DNA of 17,801 bases, from assembly GCA_002839535.1 (NCBI GenBank), contig PGYF01000035.1, forward strand, positions 1-17,801, given 5' to 3'. This document shows positions 7,667-16,359 of this stretch, in pieces. A program made the position numbers and the translations under genes. Each line of letters opens with the position of its first letter. Within the stretch, counting starts at the first letter, position 1. The notes beneath the pieces are model-generated. The model ran no database searches. It had not been told where the DNA came from and was given only the letters and a program-made list of their open reading frames with translations. This DNA is from Nitrospira bacterium HGW-Nitrospira-1. GTDB taxonomy: Bacteria; Nitrospirota; Thermodesulfovibrionia; Thermodesulfovibrionales; UBA6898.

Positions 7667-8863
7667 TCTCTCCTTGACCTCTACAAAATTATACATATAC
7701 TTTTGGGGTTTCCTGCCGAAACATGTCCCGAGGCTTTCCAAAAGAGCGATCTCGGCGGCGTCAACCTCTCTCCGTTTTATCGCCTCTGAGGTATTCATAT
7801 AATAAATGGCCTGACCATCCACATTAACTACTGTATTCCCTATTTTCCCATCCAGAAGAAGGAACACCGCTGCTGCGCCTGCCTTGTAACCGAAATTTAC
7901 GTCATAGGCAGAGGATGAGCCGCAGCGCACAAGATGCCCCGGCATGATATCTCTTACCTCCGGTATCTCATACACGCCCGGCACATACATGCCGGTATCT
8001 TTCATGAATTCCCTGACCTCAGGGTCTTTCTTCAGCCTTTTTTCAAACTGCTGTTTTAGATATTTTCCCGCCCCTGCAAGTTTCTTATGGCCGAATGAAT
8101 CAACTCCGGCTGATTCATCGTAGAGCATCTCGCCGCTTGCGTTTGTCAGTCCTTCGGCAACAACAATAATATACGTCCCTGCCTTGACGTCGCTTCTTTT
8201 TACCCTGCTGAAATAGGTTGCTTTCATATGTTCATATACGACTTCAAAATCAACAGGTATCTCCGGTATGAGGATGCAGTCAGCCTCGGCGCCGATGCCG
8301 CCCCGCAGCGCAGTATGCCCGACATACCGGCCAAAGACCTCCATAATAATAATCCTGTTATGACTCATCCCCGTTGTCTTGATGTCTCTTGTAAAATCAG
8401 CGATCCTGTTGATCGTTGAGTCGCCGCCTACGCTGTAAGGCTGAAGGTCCAGGTCCATAGTCTTTGGAACGTGAATACAGGGGATCCCCTGCGAGGAAAG
8501 GTCAACGACAACGCTGCCTGTATCATCGCCGCCGCTGATGATCAGCGCATCAACGCCGAACTTCCTGAGACCTTTCTTGATACGTTCATATTTGTTTGGG
8601 TCAGCGATCTTGCTGATCTTGACCCTTGAGTGGCCTGCCTCAGACCCTGCAAGTGACGCATCTATATGGCTGACCCTCTCTGTGTTAAGATGGACAACCT
8701 CATCCATTTCAACGAGGTTATAAAGGCCCGCATAACCGTTGGGGATGATAACTGAATCAATCCCAAATGCATACGCCTCTTTTGCAATGCCCTTGATGAC
8801 TGCGTTTAAACCTCCGCAATCGCCGCCGCTGGTGATAATGCCGATTCTTTTAATGGACGCCAT
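7649..8863 (-). CDS. 6-phosphofructokinase, probably pyrophosphate-dependent
   Basis: The enzyme phosphorylates fructose 6-phosphate to the 1,6-bisphosphate in glycolysis; if PPi is the donor, the step is reversible. The protein is 404 residues. Family motifs are TSGGDCGGLNAVI (11-23), GGDD (111-114), PKTMDLD (133-139), MEVFGRYVGHTAL (174-186) and PEIPVD (200-205). E. coli ATP-PFK has Gly104 and Gly124 at the two donor-specificity positions; here they are Asp114 and Lys134, the pair typical of PPi-using enzymes. The catalytic Asp pair is kept, but the usual TIDND loop reads TMDLD. AAGGAGGAGG precedes the ATG. It is the first gene after carB, 149 bp downstream, and ends 58 bp before cas3; cotranscription with either is possible. 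Donor specificity is inferred from two residues. Confidence 0.9.
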   Translation of the reverse strand: MASIKRIGIITSGGDCGGLNAVIKGIAKEAYAFGIDSVIIPNGYAGLYNLVEMDEVVHLNTERVSHIDASLAGSEAGHSRVKISKIADPNKYERIKKGLRKFGVDALIISGGDDTGSVVVDLSSQGIPCIHVPKTMDLDLQPYSVGGDSTINRIADFTRDIKTTGMSHNRIIIMEVFGRYVGHTALRGGIGAEADCILIPEIPVDFEVVYEHMKATYFSRVKRSDVKAGTYIIVVAEGLTNASGEMLYDESAGVDSFGHKKLAGAGKYLKQQFEKRLKKDPEVREFMKDTGMYVPGVYEIPEVRDIMPGHLVRCGSSSAYDVNFGYKAGAAAVFLLLDGKIGNTVVNVDGQAIYYMNTSEAIKRREVDAAEIALLESLGTCFGRKPQKYMYNFVEVKERITRHL

Positions 8864-8883
8864 AAAAACCTCCTCCTTTTTTT

Positions 8884-8937
8884 AGAGAATAGTCGTTAGT
8901 GAATAGTATTCAGTTAAAAACTGAGACATATTCACTA
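8884..8937. repeat. AT-rich palindromic repeat upstream of pfk
   Basis: TAGTGAATA at 8897-8905 pairs perfectly with TATTCACTA at 8929-8937, and inside it CAGTT (8911-8915) pairs with AACTG (8919-8923), giving a nested hairpin. The left side also reads as degenerate 7-bp steps each beginning AG (8884, 8891, 8898, 8905, 8912), like the heptamer repeats inside carA and carB. It lies between carB and pfk. It is not followed by a T-run on the transcribed strand, so it is a repeat or mRNA structure more than a standard terminator. Confidence 0.6.
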
Positions 8938-8945
8938 TCTTTTGT

Positions 8946-8997
8946 TCCCCCTCTCCTTTATCCTCTCCCTCGGAGGGGAGAGGGTTGGGTGAGGGTG
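8946..8997. repeat. CT/GA-rich hairpin repeat between carB and pfk
   Basis: CCTCTCCC at 8962-8969 and GGGAGAGG at 8976-8983 form an 8-bp stem with a 6-base loop. A second pyrimidine stretch to the left (CCCCCTCTCC, 8947-8956) could pair with the same right arm in place of the first. GGTTGGGTGAGGGTG follows. I recall this as a common intergenic repeat style in environmental bacteria. It sits just after carB in the direction of transcription and could attenuate or end the transcript, but no T-run follows. Confidence 0.5.
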
Positions 8998-9012
8998 TTC
9001 ACTCATTACACA

Positions 9013-12000
9013 TCACGCATCACGGTCTTTATGATATTCCTGTATTGACCGTATATTTATTTTCTTCTTCCGGAGCATTTCAATCGCATTTACTGCTGCC
9101 TTTGCGCCTGCAACCGTTGTCGTAAAAGGTATCCCGTACTGGAGTGCGCTTCTCCGAATCGAGAAGGAGTCTTTCTGCGCCTGCGCTCCGCTGACTGTAT
9201 TGATAACAAAGACTATCTCCCTGTTCTTGATCAGGTCAACGATATGTGGTCTGCCTTCAGCGACTTTGTTTATGACCTCCACCTCAAGCCCTTTCTCGCT
9301 CAGGAAAGCAGCGGTGCCCCGTGTTGCAATAATCGAAAAACCTGCCGCAAACAGTCTTCCTACGATGTTGCATATTCCAGGCTTGTCCTTGTCCCTGATG
9401 CTGATCACGATCTTTCCGCAAAGCGGAAGCACGTTGTCTGAGGAGGCCTGAGCCTTGGAAAAGGCGCGTCCGAAATCCTCGTCTATCCCCATCACCTCGC
9501 CGGTTGACTTCATCTCAGGACCGAGTATGGAATCAACGCCGGTGAACTTGTCAAAGGGGAAGACCGCCTCTTTCACTGCAACATGTTTTATCTGTTTTTC
9601 TTCTGTAAGCCCGAGTTCCTTCAAGGTCTTGCCGACCATGATCTTTGCTGCCAGCTTGGCTATCGGCACTCCCGTGGCCTTGCTGACAAAAGGCACGGTG
9701 CGGGAAGCCCTGGGATTGACCTCAAGGATATAAATTTCGTCTTTTTTGACTGCGAATTGTATGTTCATAAGACCGATAACACGCAGTTCCAGGGCAAGCG
9801 CCTTTGTCTGGCGCTTGATTTCCGCAATGACGTCATTGTTTAGTGAATAGGGCGGCAGTGAACAGGCTGAATCACCGGAATGGATACCCGCCTCTTCTAT
9901 ATGTTCCATAACCCCGCCGACTATTACGTCATGGCCGTCTGAGAGGGCGTCAACATCAACCTCTATCGCGTCATCGAGATATTTATCAACAAGGATGGGG
10001 TGTTTTGGAGCGCCCTTTACCGTTCGCTCCATATAATTGCGGATCGAGTCCTCATCATAGACGATCTCCATCGCCCTGCCGCCGAGGACATAGGAAGGCC
10101 GCACCATTACCGGATAGCCGATTTTTTGCGCTGCCCGGACAGCTTCATCAACAGACATGGCAGTATCGCTTTCCGGCTGTCTCAGCCCCAGCTTATGGAG
10201 GAGTTCCTTGAACCGCTTCCTGTCTTCAGCGCGGTCTATGGAATCAGGAGAAGTGCCGAGTATCCTGACGCCTTCCCTTTCAAGGGGTACTGCCAGTTTC
10301 AGTGGCGTCTGTCCCCCCACCTGCACGATCACGCCGACAGGTTTTTCTTTCTCAATGATATTCAGCGTGTCTTCTATAGTGAGCGGTTCAAAATAGAGTC
10401 TGTCGGATGTGTCGTAGTCTGTGCTGACTGTCTCGGGGTTGCAGTTTATCATGATGGTTTCATATCCGAGTTCCCTCAGGGCAAAGACCGCATGGACACA
10501 GCAGTAATCGAATTCAACGCCCTGTCCTATCCTGTTGGGCCCTGAGCCGAGGATGATCACCTTCTGCCTGTCTGTTGGATTTGCCTCGCAATCATATTGG
10601 GGGTTAGGGGTCAGGGGTTGGGGGTTATTATCTTTATTTCCTTTGCCAAGCCCTAACCCCGAATCCCCAACTATTTTATAGAAGGGTCTTTCATAGGTCG
10701 AATAAAGATACGGGGTGAAGGCTGCAAACTCCGCTGCGCAGGTGTCAACGATTTTATATACGGGGACTATGTTATGTTTTTTCCGCAATCCCCTTATATC
10801 CATTTCAGCGAGGCCGGACAACTGCGCCAGTCTCCTGTCTGAGAAGCCGTATTCCTTGGCTTTGCGCAGCAGGGCAGCCTGTTCTATGTTCAATGTTCTA
10901 TGTTCTATGTCTCTTGGAGAACTTTGAACCTTGAACTTTGAACTTTGAACTTTGAGTTGCTCTTCAAACTCAATGATCTGCTTTATATTATTGAGGAACC
11001 AGGGGTCTATCCGCGTATGCTCATGTATTGTTTTGATCTCCAGCCCTGTGCGCATCGCCTGGGCAACATACCATATCCGTTCAGCGCCTGGAATCTTCAG
11101 CTTTGTCTTTATTTTCTCCGTGTCGCCGTCAACTTCCTCAAGCCCATAGCTATCGGTCTCTAAGCTCCTGAGGGCCTTTTGCAGGGATTCCTTGAACGTC
11201 CTGCCTATGGACATAACCTCTCCGACAGACTTCATCTGGGTGGTCAGCACAGGGTCTGCTTCGGGGAATTTCTCGAAGGCAAATCTCGGAAACTTGGTCA
11301 CCACATAGTCTATGGTCGGCTCGAATGACGCGGGCGTTTCACGGGTAATGTCATTCTTGATTTCATCGAGGGTGAGCCCTACTGCAAGCTTTGCGGCTAT
11401 CTTTGCTATTGGAAAGCCGGTCGCCTTTGAGGCAAGCGCAGAACTCCTTGAGACCCTCGGGTTCATTTCTATTACGATCATGCGGCCGTTTTCAGGATTG
11501 ACGGCAAACTGTATGTTCGAGCCGCCGGTATCTACGCCGATTTCGCGGATGATCGCTATAGAGGCGTCCCTCATCCTCTGATATTCCTTGTCAGTCAGGG
11601 TCTGGGCAGGCGCAACGGTTATCGAATCCCCTGTATGGATCCCCATGGGATCAAAATTCTCTATGGAGCAGATGATGACAACATTGTCTTTTGTGTCCCG
11701 CATTACTTCGAGTTCGTATTCCTTCCAGCCCAGCGCAGACTCCTCGACAAGTACCTGGCTTACAGGACTGAGTTTCAAACCTTTATCCAGGAGTTCCGTA
11801 TATTCTTCAATGTTATAGGCAATGCCTCCCCCTGTCCCGCCAAGGGTGAATGCAGGCCTGAGTATCGCGGGGAACCCTAAATGCTCGATCGCTTCCATCC
11901 CTTCCTTCATGCTGGTTACTGCTGAGCTTTTGGGGACGTCAAGGCCGATCTTCGACATCGCCTGTTTAAACAGTTCCCTGTCCTCTGCCTTTTTGATTGC

Positions 12001-12363
12001 ATGGAGTTTGGCGCCGATAAGCTCAACATTGTACTTTTCGAGAATACCTTTTTCAGCGAGCTTGACTGCAAGGTTCAGCGCTGTCTGTCCGCCCATTGTC
12101 GGCAGGATCGCATCAGGCCGCTCTTTTTCAATGATCAGTTCAAGTATCTCAACAGTAAGCGGCTCGATATAGGTGACGTCGGCGATTTCCGGGTCTGTCA
12201 TTATTGTTGCGGGATTTGAATTCACCAGAATGACCTTATACCCATCGTCTCTCAAGGCCTTGCAAGACTGTGTTCCAGAGTAATCAAACTCGCAGGCCTG
12301 TCCAATGATGATCGGGCCTGAGCCGATTAAGAGTATCTTCTTAATATCCGTCCTTTTAGGCAA
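9013..12363 (-). CDS. carB: Carbamoyl phosphate synthetase large subunit (CarB) with two in-frame repeat inserts
   Basis: CarB makes carbamoyl phosphate from bicarbonate, ATP and the ammonia channelled from CarA, for pyrimidines and arginine. The protein is 1116 residues against 1073 in E. coli. The order is intact: first ATP-grasp half (GSGPIIIGQACEFDYSGTQ at 14-32), helical oligomerisation domain, second half (GSGPNRIGQGVEFDYCCVHA), and the C-terminal allosteric MGS-like domain (RGTAAFLSEKGLEVEVINKV). The excess length lies in two low-complexity stretches. Residues about 470-494 (LKVQSSKFKVQSS, then DIEHRTLNIEQ) come from heptamer repeats in the oligomerisation domain. Residues about 561-588 (GDSGLGLGKGNKDNNPQPL, TPNPQ) come from a palindromic repeat exactly in the linker between halves, splitting the conserved STYE and CEANPTDR. 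The start is TTG at 12363 with AGAGG upstream and gives the canonical MPKR N-terminus. Confidence 0.97.
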   Translation of the reverse strand: MPKRTDIKKILLIGSGPIIIGQACEFDYSGTQSCKALRDDGYKVILVNSNPATIMTDPEIADVTYIEPLTVEILELIIEKERPDAILPTMGGQTALNLAVKLAEKGILEKYNVELIGAKLHAIKKAEDRELFKQAMSKIGLDVPKSSAVTSMKEGMEAIEHLGFPAILRPAFTLGGTGGGIAYNIEEYTELLDKGLKLSPVSQVLVEESALGWKEYELEVMRDTKDNVVIICSIENFDPMGIHTGDSITVAPAQTLTDKEYQRMRDASIAIIREIGVDTGGSNIQFAVNPENGRMIVIEMNPRVSRSSALASKATGFPIAKIAAKLAVGLTLDEIKNDITRETPASFEPTIDYVVTKFPRFAFEKFPEADPVLTTQMKSVGEVMSIGRTFKESLQKALRSLETDSYGLEEVDGDTEKIKTKLKIPGAERIWYVAQAMRTGLEIKTIHEHTRIDPWFLNNIKQIIEFEEQLKVQSSKFKVQSSPRDIEHRTLNIEQAALLRKAKEYGFSDRRLAQLSGLAEMDIRGLRKKHNIVPVYKIVDTCAAEFAAFTPYLYSTYERPFYKIVGDSGLGLGKGNKDNNPQPLTPNPQYDCEANPTDRQKVIILGSGPNRIGQGVEFDYCCVHAVFALRELGYETIMINCNPETVSTDYDTSDRLYFEPLTIEDTLNIIEKEKPVGVIVQVGGQTPLKLAVPLEREGVRILGTSPDSIDRAEDRKRFKELLHKLGLRQPESDTAMSVDEAVRAAQKIGYPVMVRPSYVLGGRAMEIVYDEDSIRNYMERTVKGAPKHPILVDKYLDDAIEVDVDALSDGHDVIVGGVMEHIEEAGIHSGDSACSLPPYSLNNDVIAEIKRQTKALALELRVIGLMNIQFAVKKDEIYILEVNPRASRTVPFVSKATGVPIAKLAAKIMVGKTLKELGLTEEKQIKHVAVKEAVFPFDKFTGVDSILGPEMKSTGEVMGIDEDFGRAFSKAQASSDNVLPLCGKIVISIRDKDKPGICNIVGRLFAAGFSIIATRGTAAFLSEKGLEVEVINKVAEGRPHIVDLIKNREIVFVINTVSGAQAQKDSFSIRRSALQYGIPFTTTVAGAKAAVNAIEMLRKKKINIRSIQEYHKDRDA
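10597..10670. repeat. Palindromic heptamer repeat inside carB
   Basis: Left arm: four 7-bp units TTGGGGG, TTAGGGG, TCAGGGG, TTGGGGG at 10597-10624. Right arm: GCCCTAA, CCCCGAA, TCCCCAA at 10650-10670. The outer 20 bases of the arms are complementary with about three mismatches, so the element can fold into a long hairpin. It encodes part of the linker between the two CarB halves. The 13 bases CCCTAACCCCGAA (10651-10663) recur exactly in the carA element at 13604-13616. Confidence 0.85.
10881..10955. repeat. Two tandem heptamer arrays inside carB
   Basis: Four units GTTCTAT, GTTCAAT, GTTCTAT, GTTCTAT fill 10881-10908. After 12 bases, five units ACTTTGA, ACCTTGA, ACTTTGA, ACTTTGA, ACTTTGA fill 10921-10955. 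They are translated in frame as part of the CarB oligomerisation domain. Compared with E. coli CarB this region is about 16 residues longer. Confidence 0.9.
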
Positions 12364-12383
12364 TGTAACCTCTCAAAAATATA

Positions 12384-12995
12384 TTAAATTTTAAGGAATT
12401 CCTTTATCTCTGCATGTGCGGAAATAACATCCTCGATTGCGGCGTCCGAATAGATGGTCCTTTCAGAGCCGTCGTTCAGATGAAGCTTCAGCAGAAAGAG
12501 TATTTTCCCCTTGCCAAGGCCGGGGATGACCGTACCATGCTGAAGGGATATTTTTTTAACAAATTCCACTGCATCAGGATTTTGTATTTCCTGTTTTTTT
12601 GTTTCTATGCTGATATCCTTTATGCTGCCGAGGGAGATTGTTTCTTTTAATCTTTTTGTTATCCAGGTCGTGAATATCTTTGCCTCTCCACGCGCCCTAT
12701 TGAAGATCACCTCCATGAGGCTCTCTTTGAATACAAATTTTCTGAACAACGGAACGCCGGCAGCAAAGACAGGCAGGGAAACCATAGCGCCGGCTATTAG
12801 ATTGCCTGTATTCATGGCAATGATCACAAATATGGTTCCGGCCACAGTTGCCGCCGCAAGCGCTGAAGAAAACTCCCTGTTGTAAATACCGCTGTGGAGA
12901 ACACTGTCGGGTTCATCTCTGTAAGCCGGAGTCGTGAAAATGAGTTTGTCCCCCTCTTTTCTTATGGCGTAGTTTCTGTTTGCTGCGATAGTCAC
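12384..12995 (-). CDS. Unrecognised membrane protein encoded between carA and carB
   Basis: I do not recognise this 203-residue protein. It has a polar N-terminus (1-40), two adjacent hydrophobic stretches likely to span the membrane (about 44-61 and 66-86), and a C-terminal soluble part (about 90-203) with alternating strands and a final amphipathic helix. The pattern of a strand-rich region with ISLGSIKDISIETKK, then KILFLLKLHLNDGSERTIY and a closing helix resembles bacterial PH-like domains, but that is a guess from pattern alone. It starts with GTG at 12995, 2 bp after the carA stop, without a clear ribosome binding site, so translation probably depends on carA. It ends 20 bp before carB. 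Its place inside the car genes suggests co-expression, not a known role in pyrimidine synthesis. Confidence 0.75.
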   Translation of the reverse strand: MTIAANRNYAIRKEGDKLIFTTPAYRDEPDSVLHSGIYNREFSSALAAATVAGTIFVIIAMNTGNLIAGAMVSLPVFAAGVPLFRKFVFKESLMEVIFNRARGEAKIFTTWITKRLKETISLGSIKDISIETKKQEIQNPDAVEFVKKISLQHGTVIPGLGKGKILFLLKLHLNDGSERTIYSDAAIEDVISAHAEIKEFLKI

Positions 12996-12997
12996 AG

Positions 12998-14200
<1,203 letters not shown>

Positions 14201-14312
14201 TTATCCTCCACATCCCTGTCATTAATTTTTTATGGGTCTTCGCGTAAGAGTGTAGGTCATTTTGCTCTATTTCCCCTCTTTGGAAAAGAATTGTTGTCAT
14301 TGTCCGGCTTGA

Positions 14313-14374
14313 CCCCCGCATCAAGCATGCCCTCTGACTTGATCAGGGGGTGCGGGGCAGGCTCCCAATCCAGG
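14313..14374. repeat. GC-rich palindromic repeat between vapC and carA
   Basis: This lies in the 197-bp gap 14201-14397. CCCCGCA (14314-14320) pairs with TGCGGGG (14351-14357) and TCAAG (14321-14325) with CTTGA (14338-14342), leaving one side bulge. The flanks read TGTCCGGCTTGACCC and CAATCCAGG, the style of a dispersed intergenic repeat seen in many environmental genomes. It could stop transcripts from vapC before carA. Between it and carA (14201-14312) I see only the ribosome binding site and no clear promoter. Confidence 0.55.
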
Positions 14375-14397
14375 ATAGGGTATGGATTGCTTATTCA

Positions 14398-14805
14398 TTA
14401 AAAAATCATCCCTGAAATCAATCGCAATTCACTGTGCTTGGCTATAGTCTTAAAATGCTCATCAAAAGTCATCAGGCTAATGTCGTTCTCTATGGCAATC
14501 CGCGCTATCAGAAGGTCTACAACGCCTAAAGTGTGTCCTTTTCTGGCTATTTCATATCCCATTCTCCCTGCGCTAATGCAAGTTGTTTCCTTTTCGTTTA
14601 TCTTCTCCATTGTGTCAAAAGCATCATGCAATACCTGCAACTCTTTATTTCCTTTAGCTCCATTGATTAGTTCAAGAGCAATTATTCCTGTATAGACTGC
14701 CTTCCCTGCTTTAAGTAATCCTCCGACCTGTTCTATTAATTTAGAGTCCTTTCCTCTAAAAAAATCTATCCAGACAGACGTGTCAATTAAAATCTTACCT
14801 TTCAT
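14398..14805 (-). CDS. vapC: VapC-type PIN-domain toxin ribonuclease
   Basis: A 135-residue PIN-domain protein, the usual size for VapC toxins, which are magnesium-dependent RNases held inactive by their antitoxin. The acidic active-site set is complete: D8 in LIDTSVWIDFF, E45 in IIALELING, D97 in GVVDLLIA, and D115 in LMTFDEHF. Its start overlaps the end of the antitoxin gene by 11 bp, the usual arrangement for such pairs. The RNA target cannot be read from sequence. With all catalytic residues present it is probably active. The pair sits between pyrC and carA, which otherwise form one pathway. Confidence 0.92.
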   Translation of the reverse strand: MKGKILIDTSVWIDFFRGKDSKLIEQVGGLLKAGKAVYTGIIALELINGAKGNKELQVLHDAFDTMEKINEKETTCISAGRMGYEIARKGHTLGVVDLLIARIAIENDISLMTFDEHFKTIAKHSELRLISGMIF

Positions 14806-14989
14806 GCCGCGTCTTATACCACTTGTCCGAAAACTCTAATTTGCCTACCATGGACAAAACCTTCTCAATCTTCTTCTTTCTTACTAATTCTTTAAGCCCT
14901 GCTATCACTGCGTCAGTTTTTGTCCTGCTTTTCGCCGTATCCATTGCTTCTTTTATAAGGTCATCGGGTATGTTTAATGTCGTCTTCAT
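14795..14989 (-). CDS. vapB: VapB-type antitoxin
   Basis: A 64-residue protein starting MKTTLNIPDDLIKEAM, with TKTDAVIAGLKELVRKKK following. This is the N-terminal DNA-binding part of the VapB antitoxin family, likely a ribbon-helix-helix dimer. The charged C-terminal tail (EFSDKWYKTRHER) is the part that would bind the toxin. I chose the ATG at 14989 because GGAGGT lies just upstream and the domain begins there; a longer frame to 15031 adds residues unlike the family. Antitoxins of this kind usually repress their own promoter together with the toxin. The gene begins 44 bp after pyrC. Confidence 0.88.
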   Translation of the reverse strand: MKTTLNIPDDLIKEAMDTAKSRTKTDAVIAGLKELVRKKKIEKVLSMVGKLEFSDKWYKTRHER

Positions 14990-15011
14990 AATACCTCCAA
15001 ATTTTGTCTTA

Positions 15012-15031
15012 TTGTATGTATTATATAACAA
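15012..15031 (-). promoter_or_regulatory. Possible promoter and operator of vapBC
   Basis: On the minus strand a perfect TATAAT lies at 15025-15020, about 30 bases before the vapB ATG, next to the pyrC stop. It is enclosed by TTGT and ACAA half-sites (15012-15015 and 15028-15031). The region is much more AT-rich than its surroundings. No good -35 hexamer is present at the right distance, so this is a weak call. Confidence 0.35.
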
Positions 15032-15033
15032 AC

Positions 15034-16359
15034 TTAAGAAATATCATATATCTTTCCCTTACATATCGTAATCACCGCCGAGCCCTTCAATTTCCATCCC
15101 TCAAACGGAGTGTTCTTTCCCATTGACCTGAAGTTCGCTGCATCAACTGTATATTCAGTATGAGTATCCAAAATAACCAGGTCGGCGTCTGCCCCCTGTT
15201 TTGCTGTACCCTTTCTGAGACCTGCGAGATTTGAGGGATTCAGCGCCATCTTCTCTATTAATTGATTCAGGGTGAGCGCCCCTTCGTCAACGAGCTTCAT
15301 GCTTAACCCTATTGATGTCTCGAATCCTGAAATGCCTGAAGGCGCAAGGTTGAATTCCCCGAGTTTTTCATCGCGGTGATGCGGGGCGTGGTCTGTGGCA
15401 ATAACATCTATGGTGTTGTCTTTGAGGCCTTTTCTTATCGCATCCACGTCCTCTTTTTTTCTCAGCGGCGGGTTTACTTTTGCGTTCGTGTTATATCCTT
15501 CGACTGCATCTTCGGTGATGCTGAAATAATGCGGACAGGTCTCGGCAGTAATATCGGCAATCCCTCTTTTTTTGGCCAGCCGTATAAGTTCAACCGATCC
15601 TTTTGTCGAAACATGAGCGATATGCAGCCTGCTGCGCGTCAGCTCTGCAAGGGCAATGTCCCGCGCTATCATGATCTCTTCTGCCTGTGCAGGGACGCCC
15701 TTGAGTCCGAGCTTTATTGAAAGAAGCCCCTCGTTCATCACCCCTCCTGCGGCAAGGGAGATGTCCTCTGCATGGGATATTATCGGCACATTGAATATCT
15801 TCGAGTATTCGAGGGCCCTGCGCATTATGAGGCTGTCCATGACAGGCCTGCCGTCATCTGAAAAGGCCACACACCCTGCCTCGTACATCATGCCGAATTC
15901 AGCGAGCTCCTCGCCTTTTTGGCCTTTTGTGATAGCGCCGATCGGAAATACATCGCAGAATCCTTTCTCTATTGCTTTTTTTATGATGAAATTAGTTACG
16001 GTTGCATTATCGTTTACCGGACTGGTATTGGGCATGCAGCAGACAGAGGTAATGCCTCCTGCTATTGCAGCCTCTGTCCCTGTCTGTATGGTCTCTTTGT
16101 ATTCAAACCCCGGCTCCCTCAGGTGCGCATGCATATCCACAAGCCCTGGAAGTATCAGCAGGCCTTCTGCATCAATAGTTATCAGTTCCCTATTCTCTGT
16201 CCTGCGTCCGACAGTATTTTTTAAGGGTTTTTGGACTTTTACTTTTATCCCGTGACTTATCAGTTCCTGTATCTTTCCCTTTGCAACCAGAATGTCATAG
16301 ACGCCATCAATCTTCTGCGATGGGTCAACCAGACGCCCGTTCTTTATCAGAATATTCAC
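15034..16359 (-). CDS. pyrC: Dihydroorotase, class I (PyrC)
   Basis: Dihydroorotase closes carbamoyl aspartate to dihydroorotate, the third step to UMP. The protein is 441 residues, slightly above the usual 425 or so. The zinc site is complete: H77 and H79 in DMHAHLREPG, the His of ISHAED and of AHVST, and the Asp of ATDHAPHH. MPNTSPVND and FSDDGRP are further family motifs. The start is GTG at 16359, overlapping the pyrB stop by 4 bp, which implies coupled translation. Residues about 40-60 (VKVQKPLKNTVGRRTENREL) are longer and more basic than expected in the small beta domain just before IDAEGLLILPGLVD. The DNA there (16177-16211) looks like decayed 7-bp repeats. Confidence 0.96.
   Translation of the reverse strand: MNILIKNGRLVDPSQKIDGVYDILVAKGKIQELISHGIKVKVQKPLKNTVGRRTENRELITIDAEGLLILPGLVDMHAHLREPGFEYKETIQTGTEAAIAGGITSVCCMPNTSPVNDNATVTNFIIKKAIEKGFCDVFPIGAITKGQKGEELAEFGMMYEAGCVAFSDDGRPVMDSLIMRRALEYSKIFNVPIISHAEDISLAAGGVMNEGLLSIKLGLKGVPAQAEEIMIARDIALAELTRSRLHIAHVSTKGSVELIRLAKKRGIADITAETCPHYFSITEDAVEGYNTNAKVNPPLRKKEDVDAIRKGLKDNTIDVIATDHAPHHRDEKLGEFNLAPSGISGFETSIGLSMKLVDEGALTLNQLIEKMALNPSNLAGLRKGTAKQGADADLVILDTHTEYTVDAANFRSMGKNTPFEGWKLKGSAVITICKGKIYDIS
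16177..16211. repeat. Degenerate heptamer stretch inside pyrC
   Basis: The stretch can be divided into AGTTATC, AGTTCCC, TATTCTC, TGTCCTG, CGTCCGA, similar in style to the heptamers in carA and carB but badly decayed. It encodes the GRRTENRELI region, which seems extra compared with typical dihydroorotases. The case is weaker than for the car genes. Confidence 0.4.

Noticed and set aside
8946..8997. CRISPR array or remnant
   Set aside because: The repeats are short, irregular and without spacers; they form a hairpin, not direct repeats at constant spacing. No I-E-type repeat was seen anywhere in the window.
10000..10545. 181-residue plus-strand frame
   Set aside because: It lies wholly antisense to carB in a region of strong CarB motifs; codon constraint from carB explains it, and it has no ribosome binding site or recognisable domain.
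10597..10955. Intein or intron in carB
   Set aside because: The inserts are only about 16 and 30 residues, lack splicing motifs and are built of tandem heptamers.
14990..15031. Longer antitoxin start at 15031
   Set aside because: The extra 14 residues do not fit the VapB family and cover the GGAGGT site that serves ATG 14989.
15656..16255. 199-residue plus-strand frame
   Set aside because: It is antisense to pyrC, whose zinc-binding motifs are encoded in the same DNA, and the translation has no protein-like features.
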